DNA of 64,000 nucleotides from JASLZO01 sp965247995 (GCA_965247995.1 OZ252041.1:806001-870000); one strand, 5' to 3'. Shown: positions 25,541-33,802, counted from the stretch's first letter. Made by a program: numbers and translations. The notes: a model not told the origin generated them from the letters alone.

Positions 25541-25768
25541 ATGGTCGTGCCGAGAGAGAAGTTCTCCAGCCAGGCCTCGCCGGAGCTGCTGTCGGCTATG
25601 CGGGAGATCGCCCGCGAAGAGGGCCGTCATTTCCAGGCCGTGCTGGAAGACGCCATAAGCAGCTACCTCGAGGCTAGGGTGCAGCAGAAGGTCCGGCCCG
25701 AGGTTATGGCCCACTACACGGCGAGTCTTGAAAGAAACCGGAAACTGTATGAACTGTTGGCCCAGTGA
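25541..25768 (+). CDS. Antitoxin of a Doc-type toxin-antitoxin pair
   Basis: A 75-residue protein, MVVPREKFSSQASPELLSAM followed by an amphipathic helix and AISSYLEARVQQKV. The predicted strand-helix-helix start fits a ribbon-helix-helix DNA-binding fold; the basic C-terminal part would bind the toxin. Its stop overlaps the start of the Doc toxin (GTGA). A GAGGGGAG ribosome binding site precedes the ATG. As in other type II systems it probably represses its own promoter. Confidence 0.82.
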   Translation: MVVPREKFSSQASPELLSAMREIAREEGRHFQAVLEDAISSYLEARVQQKVRPEVMAHYTASLERNRKLYELLAQ

Positions 25769-26151
25769 GCAGCAACTTCCTGACTGTCGAAGATGTCATC
25801 ACCATTCATCACGACCTGATAGGACAGTTCGGAGGCTCTGCGGGCCTGCGGGACATGGGAGCGTTGGAATCCGCCCTATTGCGCCCCCAGATGGCCTATT
25901 ACGACGGGGTGTTGGAGGAGGCTGCGGCCTTGATGGAGAGCCTGGCCAACAACCACCCTTTCGTCGACGGCAACAAACGGGTCGCCCTCGCCGTCACCGA
26001 CACCCTCCTCCGACTGAACAGCAGCTTCATCGACTGCGACAATCGCGAGGCCTACGATCACTTCATGGAGCTCTTCGAGACCAACTCCTTCCGCTTCGCA
26101 CAGCTTCTTTCGTGGCTCGAGGAGAAGGTTCAGCCCCTGCCGGGGACTTGA
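25765..26151 (+). CDS. doc: Death-on-curing toxin, Doc family (Fic fold)
   Basis: A 128-residue minimal Fic protein. Residues 63-72 (NHPFVDGNKR) match the Doc form of the motif, HxFxxGNKR, in which Lys replaces the second Gly so that the enzyme phosphorylates rather than AMPylates; phage P1 Doc phosphorylates EF-Tu. The N-terminal TVEDVITIHHDLIGQFGG and the GLRDMGALESALLRP segment are also typical. The GTG start overlaps the antitoxin stop by four bases. The pair looks intact, unlike most other genes of this island. Confidence 0.93.
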   Translation: MSSNFLTVEDVITIHHDLIGQFGGSAGLRDMGALESALLRPQMAYYDGVLEEAAALMESLANNHPFVDGNKRVALAVTDTLLRLNSSFIDCDNREAYDHFMELFETNSFRFAQLLSWLEEKVQPLPGT

Positions 26152-26603
26152 TCACCTACAAAGAGAGAATACAAACTAGGTGAATCACTTCAACGACATC
26201 TGTGCAAGGAAAGGCCGAATGATCACAGGCGTCTCAGAGACTCCGATCCGTGCAGCATCGGAACGGGCTTGGGGCCCCAATAATCCCGCTGACTCATTCC
26301 AGGCCCAAGTCTGAACTACCAGTCTCCCTTAGGCTACCAGACTTGACCAAATCAAGAACTTTCATCTTGCGGTTCCGGTTGGCGCTGTAGAATCAGTGCT
26401 ACTGCTGACTCCTCAAGCAGCGGCCCACCCGTGTGGACAACCGCTCCGCCGCGCTTACAGCGTTACCGGTTATGTGATAACCACCCCCGGCGCGATAGGA
26501 GCTATTTACGCTTTGGTTACCAATGCCGAGAAATTCGTGACCCTGAGCGCCAAAGTCGCGCCCCCAAATCGGACAATAAGAGATGTTCATGAATTGCTGC
26601 ATG
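26152..26603. other. Non-coding, lower-GC stretch inside the island
   Basis: About 450 bases between the Doc gene and the hsdS remnant. GC is lower than in the core genes. Short frames on both strands lack recognisable motifs. It may hold further decayed genes but I cannot identify any. Confidence 0.5.
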
Positions 26604-27248
26604 CTAATCCTTAGGGTTGTGCCATACCAGTTGACTTACGTCTATCGAAACCGTGTCCTCGACCCAATTCACTCCCACCTCCCCCGACACCAGCCTCGGC
26701 AGCAACGCATCACGCATGGCTGCGAGACTAAGGTTCTCACTCTCTGTCTGGTCTGCTAGGATGTAAATAGTTCTCGCCAATTGCCCGAAGTTTTCCAGCA
26801 CTTTAGAACTCGGCCATATTAGGCGCTCTGCGGTAAGATCGCCTTGAGTTAACAGAGACTATGTCCATCCTCGATTCAAAGAGTCGCAGTTGATCCTCTG
26901 CATAAGAAGGAAAAGGAATTCTAGATGTTGACTAAAGCGCGGTGTCACTACCAGGGTATTGCTTGATGGCCAACAAGGTGAGTTAAGTCGGAATACGGAT
27001 CCCAGCGTTCCGACTCGTCCAGTGACGACAGCTGGTTGACCCACAAGTGACTCCGATGTAAAGGCCATAGGACCGTTGCTACCCCAGACTGGTACGTTCG
27101 CTGAATCCGCGCCAACAGATAGCCGCTTCACTGGCCTCTTGCCGTCGCTAACGTCTGCAGTATTCCCCGGCGTCTTCACCTCCCAACCCTCCGGGATGTT
27201 GCCGAGCTCCGAGGGGGAGAGGCGGTCGGGGAAGAGGTCGCAGTGCAT
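26604..27248 (-). pseudogene. hsdS: Type I restriction specificity subunit (HsdS) fragment with in-frame amber stop
   Basis: Two abutting pieces in the same frame make one HsdS half. 27248-26862 encodes a target-recognition domain start (SELGNIPEGWEV) through SLNRGWT. After a TAG at 26861-26859 the frame continues SLLTQGDLTAERLIWPSSKV to the conserved end MRDALLPRLVSGEV. Family members have Gln at or near the stop position, so a CAG to TAG change is likely. The first recognition domain is missing, and an in-frame stop lies just before the start. No hsdM or hsdR is nearby. It is therefore an orphan, non-functional remnant. Confidence 0.87.
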
Positions 27249-27356
27249 CGACTACTGACGTTCAACTCCACAGACTTTCGCCGTTACGGTGACCGCATAG
27301 AGTTGGTGGACGGGTAGCAGGTTGGATCGACTATTTGAACATGTAGGAGGAATTCT

Positions 27357-27848
27357 GTGAAACAGAGTGGCAATCTAATACCCTTGTTGGTTGGCTTGGC
27401 CATCGTCGCCGTTTTCATGGCCGCCGCCTGTGGGGGAAGCGAATCAATAGCTCCTTCAAAGTCCGACCCACCAGCGTTTACAAAGGCTTTTGTGCAGCAG
27501 GCCATTGACCGCTACGACGAAGAGGGTAGAGACGCTACCATTGCTTACTACAACACCATGGAGAGTGTGGACGATGAGTGGTACGTCTTTATTATCGATG
27601 AGAGCGATGTCAACATCGCCCACGCCACCGCCTCCGACAACATAGGACAGAGCATTCGTGGCCCTCTCGGGGTGGATTCTACTGGCTACGCCTTCGGTGC
27701 AGTCATGGCGGACGCCACCGAAGAAGGGATGTGGGTGAGCTATGTCTACTTGAATCCGGTCACGGGTGAAGAAGGGACAAAGCACTCTTGGGTAGTGGAG
27801 CATGACGGGCTTGTCTTCGGATCGGGTTGGTATGAGCCTACCAACTGA
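27357..27848 (+). CDS. Lipoprotein with single Cache-type sensor domain
   Basis: A 163-residue lipoprotein starting at GTG with AGGAGG nearby upstream. The lipobox MAAAC gives lipidated Cys25. The mature part (about 40-163) follows a single-Cache fold: FVQQAIDRYDEEGRDATIAYYN, EWYVFIIDESD and a C-terminal KHSWVVEHDGLVFGSGWYE. Cache domains bind small metabolites outside the cell, normally fused to receptors; a free lipoprotein form may be a binding or scavenging protein. It is the only apparently intact non-toxin gene of the island. Confidence 0.86.
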   Translation: MKQSGNLIPLLVGLAIVAVFMAAACGGSESIAPSKSDPPAFTKAFVQQAIDRYDEEGRDATIAYYNTMESVDDEWYVFIIDESDVNIAHATASDNIGQSIRGPLGVDSTGYAFGAVMADATEEGMWVSYVYLNPVTGEEGTKHSWVVEHDGLVFGSGWYEPTN

Positions 27849-27985
27849 TACAGTTGCGCTGAGTCAGTTGGGGGAGATAGGTGCAGGATAGGCCAGTGGT
27901 GACCGATACGTTGATGGGGTTCTGCAGGAATGTCGCCGCGGGAGGATGACAGATCCACGACACCAACGAGGGTAGAAGGTAGCTA

Positions 27986-28273
27986 ATGTTCGGCGTGAAA
28001 CGGCCTGGACCAGGCGGAACAAAGCAAAGAAAGAAGGAGGACGACAGCACGAAGAAGCAGTACCAACCGCCCACACCGGCGGCCCTCTACGCCAGGGTGT
28101 CCAGTGACCGCCAGGACGTTGACCTGTCCGTGTCCGCCCGCCGGCCTTGTTTCGAACTGGCGGTACAAATTCAATGCAGGCCAATTGACGCATTGGTGAT
28201 GCAATACTGGACAATCGACACGTCCAGGGTCGGGACGACGGGGCGAGTACGTGTTGGTGGACTACATGAATAA
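27986..28273 (+). pseudogene. Truncated serine recombinase / resolvase
   Basis: After a Lys/Glu-rich lead the frame reads PAALYARVSSDRQDVDLSVSA, the start of a serine recombinase with the catalytic Ser in RVSSDRQ. Family members continue SAQ with a long catalytic domain. Here similarity ends at about 28138, and the remaining codons are unrelated and run into the duplicated VWA end. The gene is therefore cut to its first strand and helix. It lies at the right edge of the repeat-bracketed segment, where an integrase is expected. Confidence 0.68.
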
Positions 28274-28462
28274 CAAGAGTTCCGCGGTGGCGTGAGGGCC
28301 GCTTGCGCGGCGCGTGGTGTTGGGCTTGGGGTCCTCATAGGGGGCTTTGAGCCACCGAGATGCTGCGTGTTGGTCGGGGACGGCGGTGGTTGCTACTGAT
28401 CGTGGTAGCGGGGATCGTCGTGATCGCGACTACCGCGTGGCGATGTCTGTTTGTCTCCGGTT
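28241..28462. repeat. Right copy of the duplicated VWA gene 3' end
   Basis: Bases 28241-28314 repeat 25207-25280 with four differences. All four fall at third codon positions and keep the protein VDYMNNKSSAVA unchanged (GTT/GTG, AAC/AAT, TCG/TCC, GCC/GCG). The 19 bases after the stop are identical. A second block at 28441-28462 matches 25389-25410. No upstream part of the VWA gene is present, so this copy is only a tail. Confidence 0.92.
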
Positions 28463-29130
28463 ATAGCTCCCTGGTGTTGAACGGTCCGCGAATACCAACG
28501 GATGTGCCATAGTGGTTATTCGCTTACGACGTCTCGCTCCAGAACCAGCATGGCGTACCGCTCCGGTGGTCTGAACAACGATTCTGTGCACGCATTGACG
28601 GACCGAGCGCGACCGCTGAGGGCGTGAATAGGTTGGTGAACGAGATTGGCACTCGGATCATCCGCTCCGACCAGGAAACAGGCGAAATCCCGATTCCGGT
28701 TGAGGGTTCCGACAACTTGGCATGCGTGTTCGTCGGGCAAACAGACGAGGAGTTCCATCCGAAATTCAGTTCCACTCGCCTGGCGGTGGTGGATGGGATC
28801 AATGACGGCATCAGCGAGCTGGGCGAGGATGTGCTCAGCGAAGTGGTAGGAGATGCAAGGACCAGCGGGGAGCTGAGCAATTTCCTGGGTTTGGATCCGG
28901 ATGATGACCCGTGGAGCCGCACCAGACTCTACAGGGACATCGCGGACCTTCGGAGTCCGGAGAGGCAGTTGCTCGAAGGACCTGCCATTGCCGTTTGGTG
29001 GAACAAGGACGGCATCCACTACGTGATCGTGGGGCAGTCGAGACCACCGATCACGGAAGCGATTTTGCTGCGCATGGCGAACAGTTTGGAGTTCGTTCGC
29101 ACGTTAGGGCCGCCGTACTATCCAGATTGA
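28360..29130 (+). pseudogene. Membrane-anchored hypothetical protein interrupted by an in-frame amber codon
   Basis: From an ATG at 28360 the frame encodes one membrane helix (RRWLLLIVVAGIVVIATTAW) and 50 residues up to a TAG at 28510-28512. The same frame then stays open as WLFAYDVSLQNQHG to a GTG at 28624 and on to 29130 (ending GPPYYPD). Total length with the stop counted is about 256 residues. The unbroken frame on both sides suggests one gene and one nonsense change (CAG to TAG would do). The downstream part could be made alone from the GTG at 28624 as a 168-residue soluble protein. No family is recognised. Confidence 0.62.
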
Positions 29131-29272
29131 GGGTGGTCGCCGCTGCGCGGAATCTACAAAGGTGTGTGGCGTCTCTCAACCGACCTGGCCGCGCGTCATA
29201 CTGTGTCCAGGGTCGGTGGGGTCCACCATCGTTCAACGCCCTGCGTTGCCTGTTGCCTGGTGAGGTTGATTC

Positions 29273-29974
29273 GTGGTTCAAGTTGTCGGCGACCCAGTTC
29301 CGGATTGGAGACCTACGCGTCGTCCCGTGCGTGAACCGAAGGCGGGGCGGTTCTGCCGCGTCGTAGCCCTCGATCCGGAGATGCATGCGACCGAATTGTT
29401 CGCTGCGAACGCGCTCGACACCGACGGCCGGAATTGGACGTATCTTCCGTATGGGCCGTTCGACACGTTCGAACGGTATCGGGACTGGGTCGAACGGAGC
29501 AGTCAGCGTGCCGATCCGCTGTTCTATGCGATCACCGACACCTCAAGTGGGCGTGCGGGAGTCGCCAGTTATCTGGATATTGACGAGAGCAACGGCACTA
29601 TCGAAGTCGGCCACATCCATTACTCACCTTTGCTCCAACGCACGGCCGCTGGCACCGAAGCGATGTATTTGATGATGGACCACGCCTTCGATTTGGGGTT
29701 CCACCGATATGAATGGAAATGCGACGCGCTGAATACAGCGTCCCGTGCTGCTGCTCAGCGGTTTGGTCTGTCTTACGAGGGCATCTTTCGTCAGGCCAGA
29801 GTCGTGAAAGGACGGAACCGCGATACGGCGTGGTATGCCGCCATCGATAGAGAATGGCCGCCGTTGCGGCAGGCGTTTCTGGAGTGGCTGGACCCGTCGA
29901 ACTTCACAGACACGGGGCAACAGGTGGTGAAGCTCTCGGACCTCACGAAACCGATCATCGCCCGCATCGGGTGA
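29273..29974 (+). CDS. GNAT family N-acetyltransferase (RimJ/RimL-like)
   Basis: A 233-residue acetyltransferase of the Acetyltransf_3 class. It shows the N-terminal strand and FDTFERYRDWVERS helix, FYAITDTSSGRAGVASYLDID, then the acetyl-CoA region with HIHYSPLLQRTAAGTEAMYLMMDHAF. The closing part is RYEWKCDALNTASRAAAQRFGLSYEG. Many relatives act on small molecules, polyamines or protein N-termini; the substrate is not predictable. It starts at GTG and lies just outside the repeat-bracketed island, with normal high GC. Confidence 0.88.
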   Translation: MVQVVGDPVPDWRPTRRPVREPKAGRFCRVVALDPEMHATELFAANALDTDGRNWTYLPYGPFDTFERYRDWVERSSQRADPLFYAITDTSSGRAGVASYLDIDESNGTIEVGHIHYSPLLQRTAAGTEAMYLMMDHAFDLGFHRYEWKCDALNTASRAAAQRFGLSYEGIFRQARVVKGRNRDTAWYAAIDREWPPLRQAFLEWLDPSNFTDTGQQVVKLSDLTKPIIARIG

Positions 29975-30018
29975 GGTCCGTACCGCTTCGAAGATGCTGG
30001 CACGAGCGGGTCGTGGGG

Positions 30019-30180
30019 TCAGGCGTCGAGCATTCGGCGGGCCATGAACGCGAAGACGGTTAGGGTGGCTGCCGTGACCGCGATGACGGCGAGGGTCCAG
30101 AAGATGATCTTGCGGGCGCGGCCCCAGTTCTTGTCGATGCTGCCAAACAGCGTGCCACCCAGGTGGGCGAAGCCCGTCAT
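30019..30180 (-). CDS. Possible small single-pass membrane protein
   Basis: A 53-residue frame, MTGFAHLGGTLFGSIDKNWG, followed by one clear membrane helix (IIFWTLAVIAVTAATLTVFAF) and a basic end. The basic-hydrophobic-basic layout looks like a real small protein. No ribosome binding site precedes any of the possible starts (30180, or Met codons further upstream to 30255), so expression is doubtful. Confidence 0.38.
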   Translation of the reverse strand: MTGFAHLGGTLFGSIDKNWGRARKIIFWTLAVIAVTAATLTVFAFMARRMLDA

Positions 30181-30593
30181 GTGAGGAGGTCCGCTCTTGG
30201 GCGGTCGTTCTCGCATTTTGTGTGTGTGATTAGCCTCGGGCCGATTCATTGACATGGCAAATGAACGGTCGTTAGGCTTCGCGCGGGCGGTAGGGATCCC
30301 TGGGCACGCGAGTGGCGATGCCGGTCCGTTCCCTCTTTTGGCGCCCTTGGGGTGGGTGGCGACTGATCAGTGAGCGCGTGCGATGGCTCGTGCGTGGCCA
30401 CGGCGTGCGTGGGCCTCGGTCTTCGCGGCACGTTCCGCCCCCAATCCCGACGAACCCGGCGCTGTCCGTGTTCCGGGGGCGTCGATCACTAGTCGTGCGG
30501 AGCGCGACGGGCCACCGTTGACGAGGCCACGTCCGTCCACATGTTTGTTGGCATCCAGGCGAACGAAATTGAAGCGATGGAGGTAACCCAGGA
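30181..30593. other. Intergenic stretch upstream of the amidase gene
   Basis: About 410 bases with high GC. I see no gene, RNA or repeat in it. The end carries GGAGG at about 30577 that serves the amidase start. Confidence 0.55.
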
Positions 30594-32387
30594 ATGAAAT
30601 CGACCACGTTGATTCCGCGTTCTCTTCGGGCGCTGCCATGGACGGCGGCGCTTGTCGTGACTGCACTGCTCATCATCCTTGCCTCGGCGCCGGGGGCCGC
30701 GGCACGGACGGTCCCGGTAGGGTCCGATTCCGGTGTCGTTGGGCCGGTGGACGGTCCGCTCTCGGGGCCGGTCTGGTCCGATTCCGGCCTGATCGTGCCC
30801 TCAGGGGCCTGGTACGGGTCTGGGCCGGTCATGGCGTCGAATGGAGAGACCGAGTCCGGCGGTAGCGCGATCGCGTCGGCGGGTCTGGCGTCGGCATTGC
30901 CGAGCGTCGGGGCGCAGAACGCCGAGTCGTTCAGCGTCATTGAGACGACGATCGGTGAGATCCACGATGCGTTGGAGGCGGGAACCGTCACGTGCCGTGA
31001 GCTGGTGAAGACGTATGTGCTTCGCATCAGCACGTATGACAAGTCCGGGCCGGCGTTCAACTCGATCATCACGATCAATCCGGACGCGCTGAAGCTGGCG
31101 CAGGCGGTGGACAACGCGAACCTGCCACGAAGCGAGTGGGGGGCGCTGCACTGCATCCCGGTGATCATCAAGGACCTGATGCACACGGCGGACCGGATGC
31201 CCACGACGGGCGGGAACCTGGCTTTGAACGGGATGATGACTCCGGATGACGCGACGATCGTCGCGAAGATGAAGGGCGCCGGCGCGATCATCCTGGCGAA
31301 GTCGAACCTGGACGAGATGGCGCGCGGGATCTGGGGCGCGAGCGGTCTGGGTGGACAGACGCGCAATGCGTACGACACGAGCGTCAACCCGTCCGGGTCG
31401 AGCGCTGGCACGGGCGTGAGCATCGCGGCGAACTTCGGGACGATTGGGATCGGGACGGACACGTGCGGTTCCATACGGAACCCGTCGGCGTTCGGCTCGC
31501 TGGTCGGTCTGCGACCGACGTACGGGTTGAACAGCAACGCGGGGATCATCCCCGACGCTCCGTCGTCCGACACGGTCGGTCCGATGTCGCGGACGGTGAG
31601 GGACGCGGCGATCCTGTTGGACGTGATCGCGGGCGTCGACCCGGCGGACCCGGCCACCGCGGCGGCAGCCGGTCAGATACCGGAGACCTACACGGCCTCA
31701 TTGGATGAGAACGGGCTCGAAGGCGCACGCATTGGAGTGATCCGCAAGTTCTTTGCGACCGGGGACGAGGCGGACAAGGTAACGGCAGTGATGAACGCTG
31801 CGATCGCCGAGTTGGAGTCGATGGGTGCGACGATCGTCGACCCGGTAAACCTGCTGTTCGCGGACACGATCGTGTCGCAGGGCGGCGGTACTTGGGGCCG
31901 TTGGAACTACGAGAACGGGGACGCGCTGGACGCCTACATCAAGGGGCTCGGGGACCTTGCGCCGGTGACGTACGAGGAACTCCGGGAGATCGATTCGGGC
32001 GCGCCGCTGATCTTCCCGTTCCCACCGACAGGCGGGACGAACACGCCGGCCCACCTCCATGCGTTGTGGCAGAGCACGGCGTACACCCAATCGGCGGTAC
32101 TTTCCGCGATGGGAGAATTCGACCTGGACGCGCTGGTCTACCCGACGTTGAGCTCGCCTCCAGCGCCGATCGGGCAGTTCCAGTCGGGGAGCAACTGCCA
32201 GCTTTCGGCGTGGTCTGGCTTCCCGGCGATCACGGTGCCGGCGGGCTACACCGTGGACGGCCATGCGGTTGGTCTGGAGTTGATTTCGGTCCCGTGGAGT
32301 GAGCCAACGCTGCTCAAGTTCGCGTACGCGTACGAGCAGGGAGCGAACCACCGGATGCCGACGCCGTTGGCGCCTGCGTTGCCTTGA
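30594..32387 (+). CDS. Secreted amidase-signature hydrolase
   Basis: A 597-residue exported enzyme. The signal peptide (about 1-39, TALLIILASAPGAAA) is followed by a Gly/Ser-rich linker of about 70 residues. The amidase-signature domain has the catalytic Lys193 (VIIKDL), the Gly/Ser loop NPSGSSAG with S269/S270, and nucleophile Ser293 in GTDTCGSIRNP, giving the Lys-Ser-Ser triad. It would hydrolyse an amide outside the cytoplasm; the substrate is unknown. Cytoplasmic relatives include GatA and indoleacetamide hydrolase, but the signal peptide and missing GatB/C exclude a tRNA role. Confidence 0.93.
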   Translation: MKSTTLIPRSLRALPWTAALVVTALLIILASAPGAAARTVPVGSDSGVVGPVDGPLSGPVWSDSGLIVPSGAWYGSGPVMASNGETESGGSAIASAGLASALPSVGAQNAESFSVIETTIGEIHDALEAGTVTCRELVKTYVLRISTYDKSGPAFNSIITINPDALKLAQAVDNANLPRSEWGALHCIPVIIKDLMHTADRMPTTGGNLALNGMMTPDDATIVAKMKGAGAIILAKSNLDEMARGIWGASGLGGQTRNAYDTSVNPSGSSAGTGVSIAANFGTIGIGTDTCGSIRNPSAFGSLVGLRPTYGLNSNAGIIPDAPSSDTVGPMSRTVRDAAILLDVIAGVDPADPATAAAAGQIPETYTASLDENGLEGARIGVIRKFFATGDEADKVTAVMNAAIAELESMGATIVDPVNLLFADTIVSQGGGTWGRWNYENGDALDAYIKGLGDLAPVTYEELREIDSGAPLIFPFPPTGGTNTPAHLHALWQSTAYTQSAVLSAMGEFDLDALVYPTLSSPPAPIGQFQSGSNCQLSAWSGFPAITVPAGYTVDGHAVGLELISVPWSEPTLLKFAYAYEQGANHRMPTPLAPALP

Positions 32388-32551
32388 ACTGAATAAGGCC
32401 CGGGCTTGACGGCATCGCGTGGACCTGGCGCGAATGCGCGAATGTTTGAGGGGGGTGGTCTCGAAAGCGGGGCCACCCCCCTTGTCAACGAACGACGAGC
32501 GGGTAACGGCCGGGCCGCTCGTTCGTGGCGCCGCGGCGAAGGGAGCGAGAG

Positions 32552-33307
32552 ATGGCGCAGTCGTTTCCTCGAAGACCGAACCGTCCAAATGGAGCGCGTC
32601 GCCCGGGGCGGTCGTTTCCGGCGGGGCCCGACGGTGCTCTGGACCTTAAAGCGGTCCTAGCGGAGGCTGAGTTCCGGGTATTCGGGCTTGACGGGCCGGC
32701 AGTCGGCCTCCAACTCCGCGGACTGGGTTGGGGCGGCGCGCCGTCGCAACCGATAAAACACATGTCGTTCACGTACCGAGGGATGGGCCGGGACCGTCTC
32801 ATGGTGCAGGTATCTGTTGAGTCTTCGCGCTCACGCCTGGGTGAGCCTCCATCCGTGCGTGATGCGCGAGAGTTACAAGCGATTCACAGCATCGTCTCCG
32901 AAACCAGCGCGGTTCCGCGTCTGATCGATCAGCTTCCAGCTGGGAAACGATGTCCCATGTTCATAGATCTGACACCAGCTTTGAAGGAGGCGGTACAGGC
33001 CAGGTTCTCCAAGTGGACTAATGCGATAGAGTCCGCCGATCGTCCGCCACTCGATTTCGTTCTGGATGGAGAGTCGGTGGTCGTCCGAACGGCCGAGTGG
33101 CCTGACGACGACATCAGGTCCGCCACGATCTCGCTCGAGCAGGAAATCGTGGCGCTCGCGGGCTCTGGCCTCGCCGAGGACGGTTGGAGAGCGATCGTCG
33201 CCGGTCTGACTCCGTTGCGAGGCGATGCGGATGTTCTTGCGTGGCACCAGAGCGAACTGAACCGACTGAACGAGGAAGCTCAGACGCATCGACGGGACGA
33301 GCACTAA
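32552..33307 (+). CDS. Hypothetical soluble protein
   Basis: About 250 residues. A basic, Pro/Arg-rich lead (MAQSFPRRPNRPNGARRPGR) is followed by an alpha/beta-looking domain (AEFRVFGLDGPAVGLQLRGLGWGG ... FTYRGMGRDRLMVQVSVESS ... RTAEWPDDDIRSATISLEQEIVALAGSG). The ATG at 32552 has GGGAG in front and is preferred to an in-frame start at 32525. No family is recognised and no neighbour points to a role. Confidence 0.7.
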   Translation: MAQSFPRRPNRPNGARRPGRSFPAGPDGALDLKAVLAEAEFRVFGLDGPAVGLQLRGLGWGGAPSQPIKHMSFTYRGMGRDRLMVQVSVESSRSRLGEPPSVRDARELQAIHSIVSETSAVPRLIDQLPAGKRCPMFIDLTPALKEAVQARFSKWTNAIESADRPPLDFVLDGESVVVRTAEWPDDDIRSATISLEQEIVALAGSGLAEDGWRAIVAGLTPLRGDADVLAWHQSELNRLNEEAQTHRRDEH

Positions 33308-33416
33308 GGACGGAAAACCACGCCTGCGGGCCGCGTTGAGGAGAAACTCCTCTGCAGGTACGTTGGTTACGTCGGTCGGTAGTGGCTACGCCAAGGGCGA
33401 CCGTTGACCTGAAGGT

Positions 33417-33731
33417 TCATACGGGACCGAGTGTGGCGAACTCCTGGACCTTGAGGGATCTGGCCCGGCCGCGGGCCTGCCAGAGGTCGTACGCCATCTG
33501 CATGCGGAGCCACGTTTCTGGTGTAGAGCCGAACGCTTTCGAGAGGCGGAAGGCCATGTCCACCGATACGCCCGCTCTGGCATTCACGAGGTCGGACAGG
33601 GCTTGACGTGTGATCCCCAGACCCGCCGCCGCCCGCGTGACGGTCAAGCCCAGGGGTCCTAGGCACTCCGACCTCACGATCTGCCCAGGGTGTGGAGGGT
33701 CCTGCATCGGCATCATCAAACCTCGCTTCAT
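33417..33731 (-). CDS. higA: HigA family antitoxin (XRE-type helix-turn-helix)
   Basis: A 104-residue protein with the HigA/VapI signature: PPHPGQIVRSECLGPLGLTVTRAAAGLGITRQALSDLVNARAGVSVDMAFRLSKAFGSTPETWLRMQ. It binds operator DNA through the helix-turn-helix at about 35-60. HigA genes follow higB; here a higB stump ends two bases before the ATG at 33731, so this antitoxin has lost its toxin. A TTG six bases upstream is an alternative start. It may still regulate its own promoter or protect against related toxins. Confidence 0.88.
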   Translation of the reverse strand: MKRGLMMPMQDPPHPGQIVRSECLGPLGLTVTRAAAGLGITRQALSDLVNARAGVSVDMAFRLSKAFGSTPETWLRMQMAYDLWQARGRARSLKVQEFATLGPV

Positions 33732-33733
33732 TC

Positions 33734-33802
33734 TCAATGGTAGTCGGCGTAGTCGACATCGGCGGCGTGTCCTTCCTCGAAACGAAAGTCACTCGTCAGT
33801 TC
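33734..33802 (-). pseudogene. C-terminal stump of a HigB toxin
   Basis: Upstream of higA on the minus strand one frame reads ELTSDFRFEEGHAADVDYADYH and then TGA. The FRFEEGHAADVDYADYH end is the conserved last strand of HigB/RelE-like toxins (FRxExGxAxDVxxxDYH). The preceding core with the WRV strand is missing, and further upstream the frame is unrelated. The stop lies two bases from the higA start, the normal higBA spacing. Confidence 0.6.

Noticed and set aside
26859..28512. Possible reassignment of TAG as a sense codon, from two in-frame TAGs
   Set aside because: TAG ends many intact core genes here (for example 446, 1074 and 1650). Two nonsense mutations in a decaying region explain the data better; kept only as a finding to check.
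30138..30158. TGCCAAACAGCGTGCCA, similar to the repeat before the Fic gene
   Set aside because: It lies inside a possible small membrane-protein frame, far from any regulated gene of the same kind; probably coincidence.
30272..31657. A 461-codon open frame on the - strand opposite the amidase
   Set aside because: Antisense shadow; the amidase on the + strand has a signal peptide, an RBS and an intact catalytic triad.
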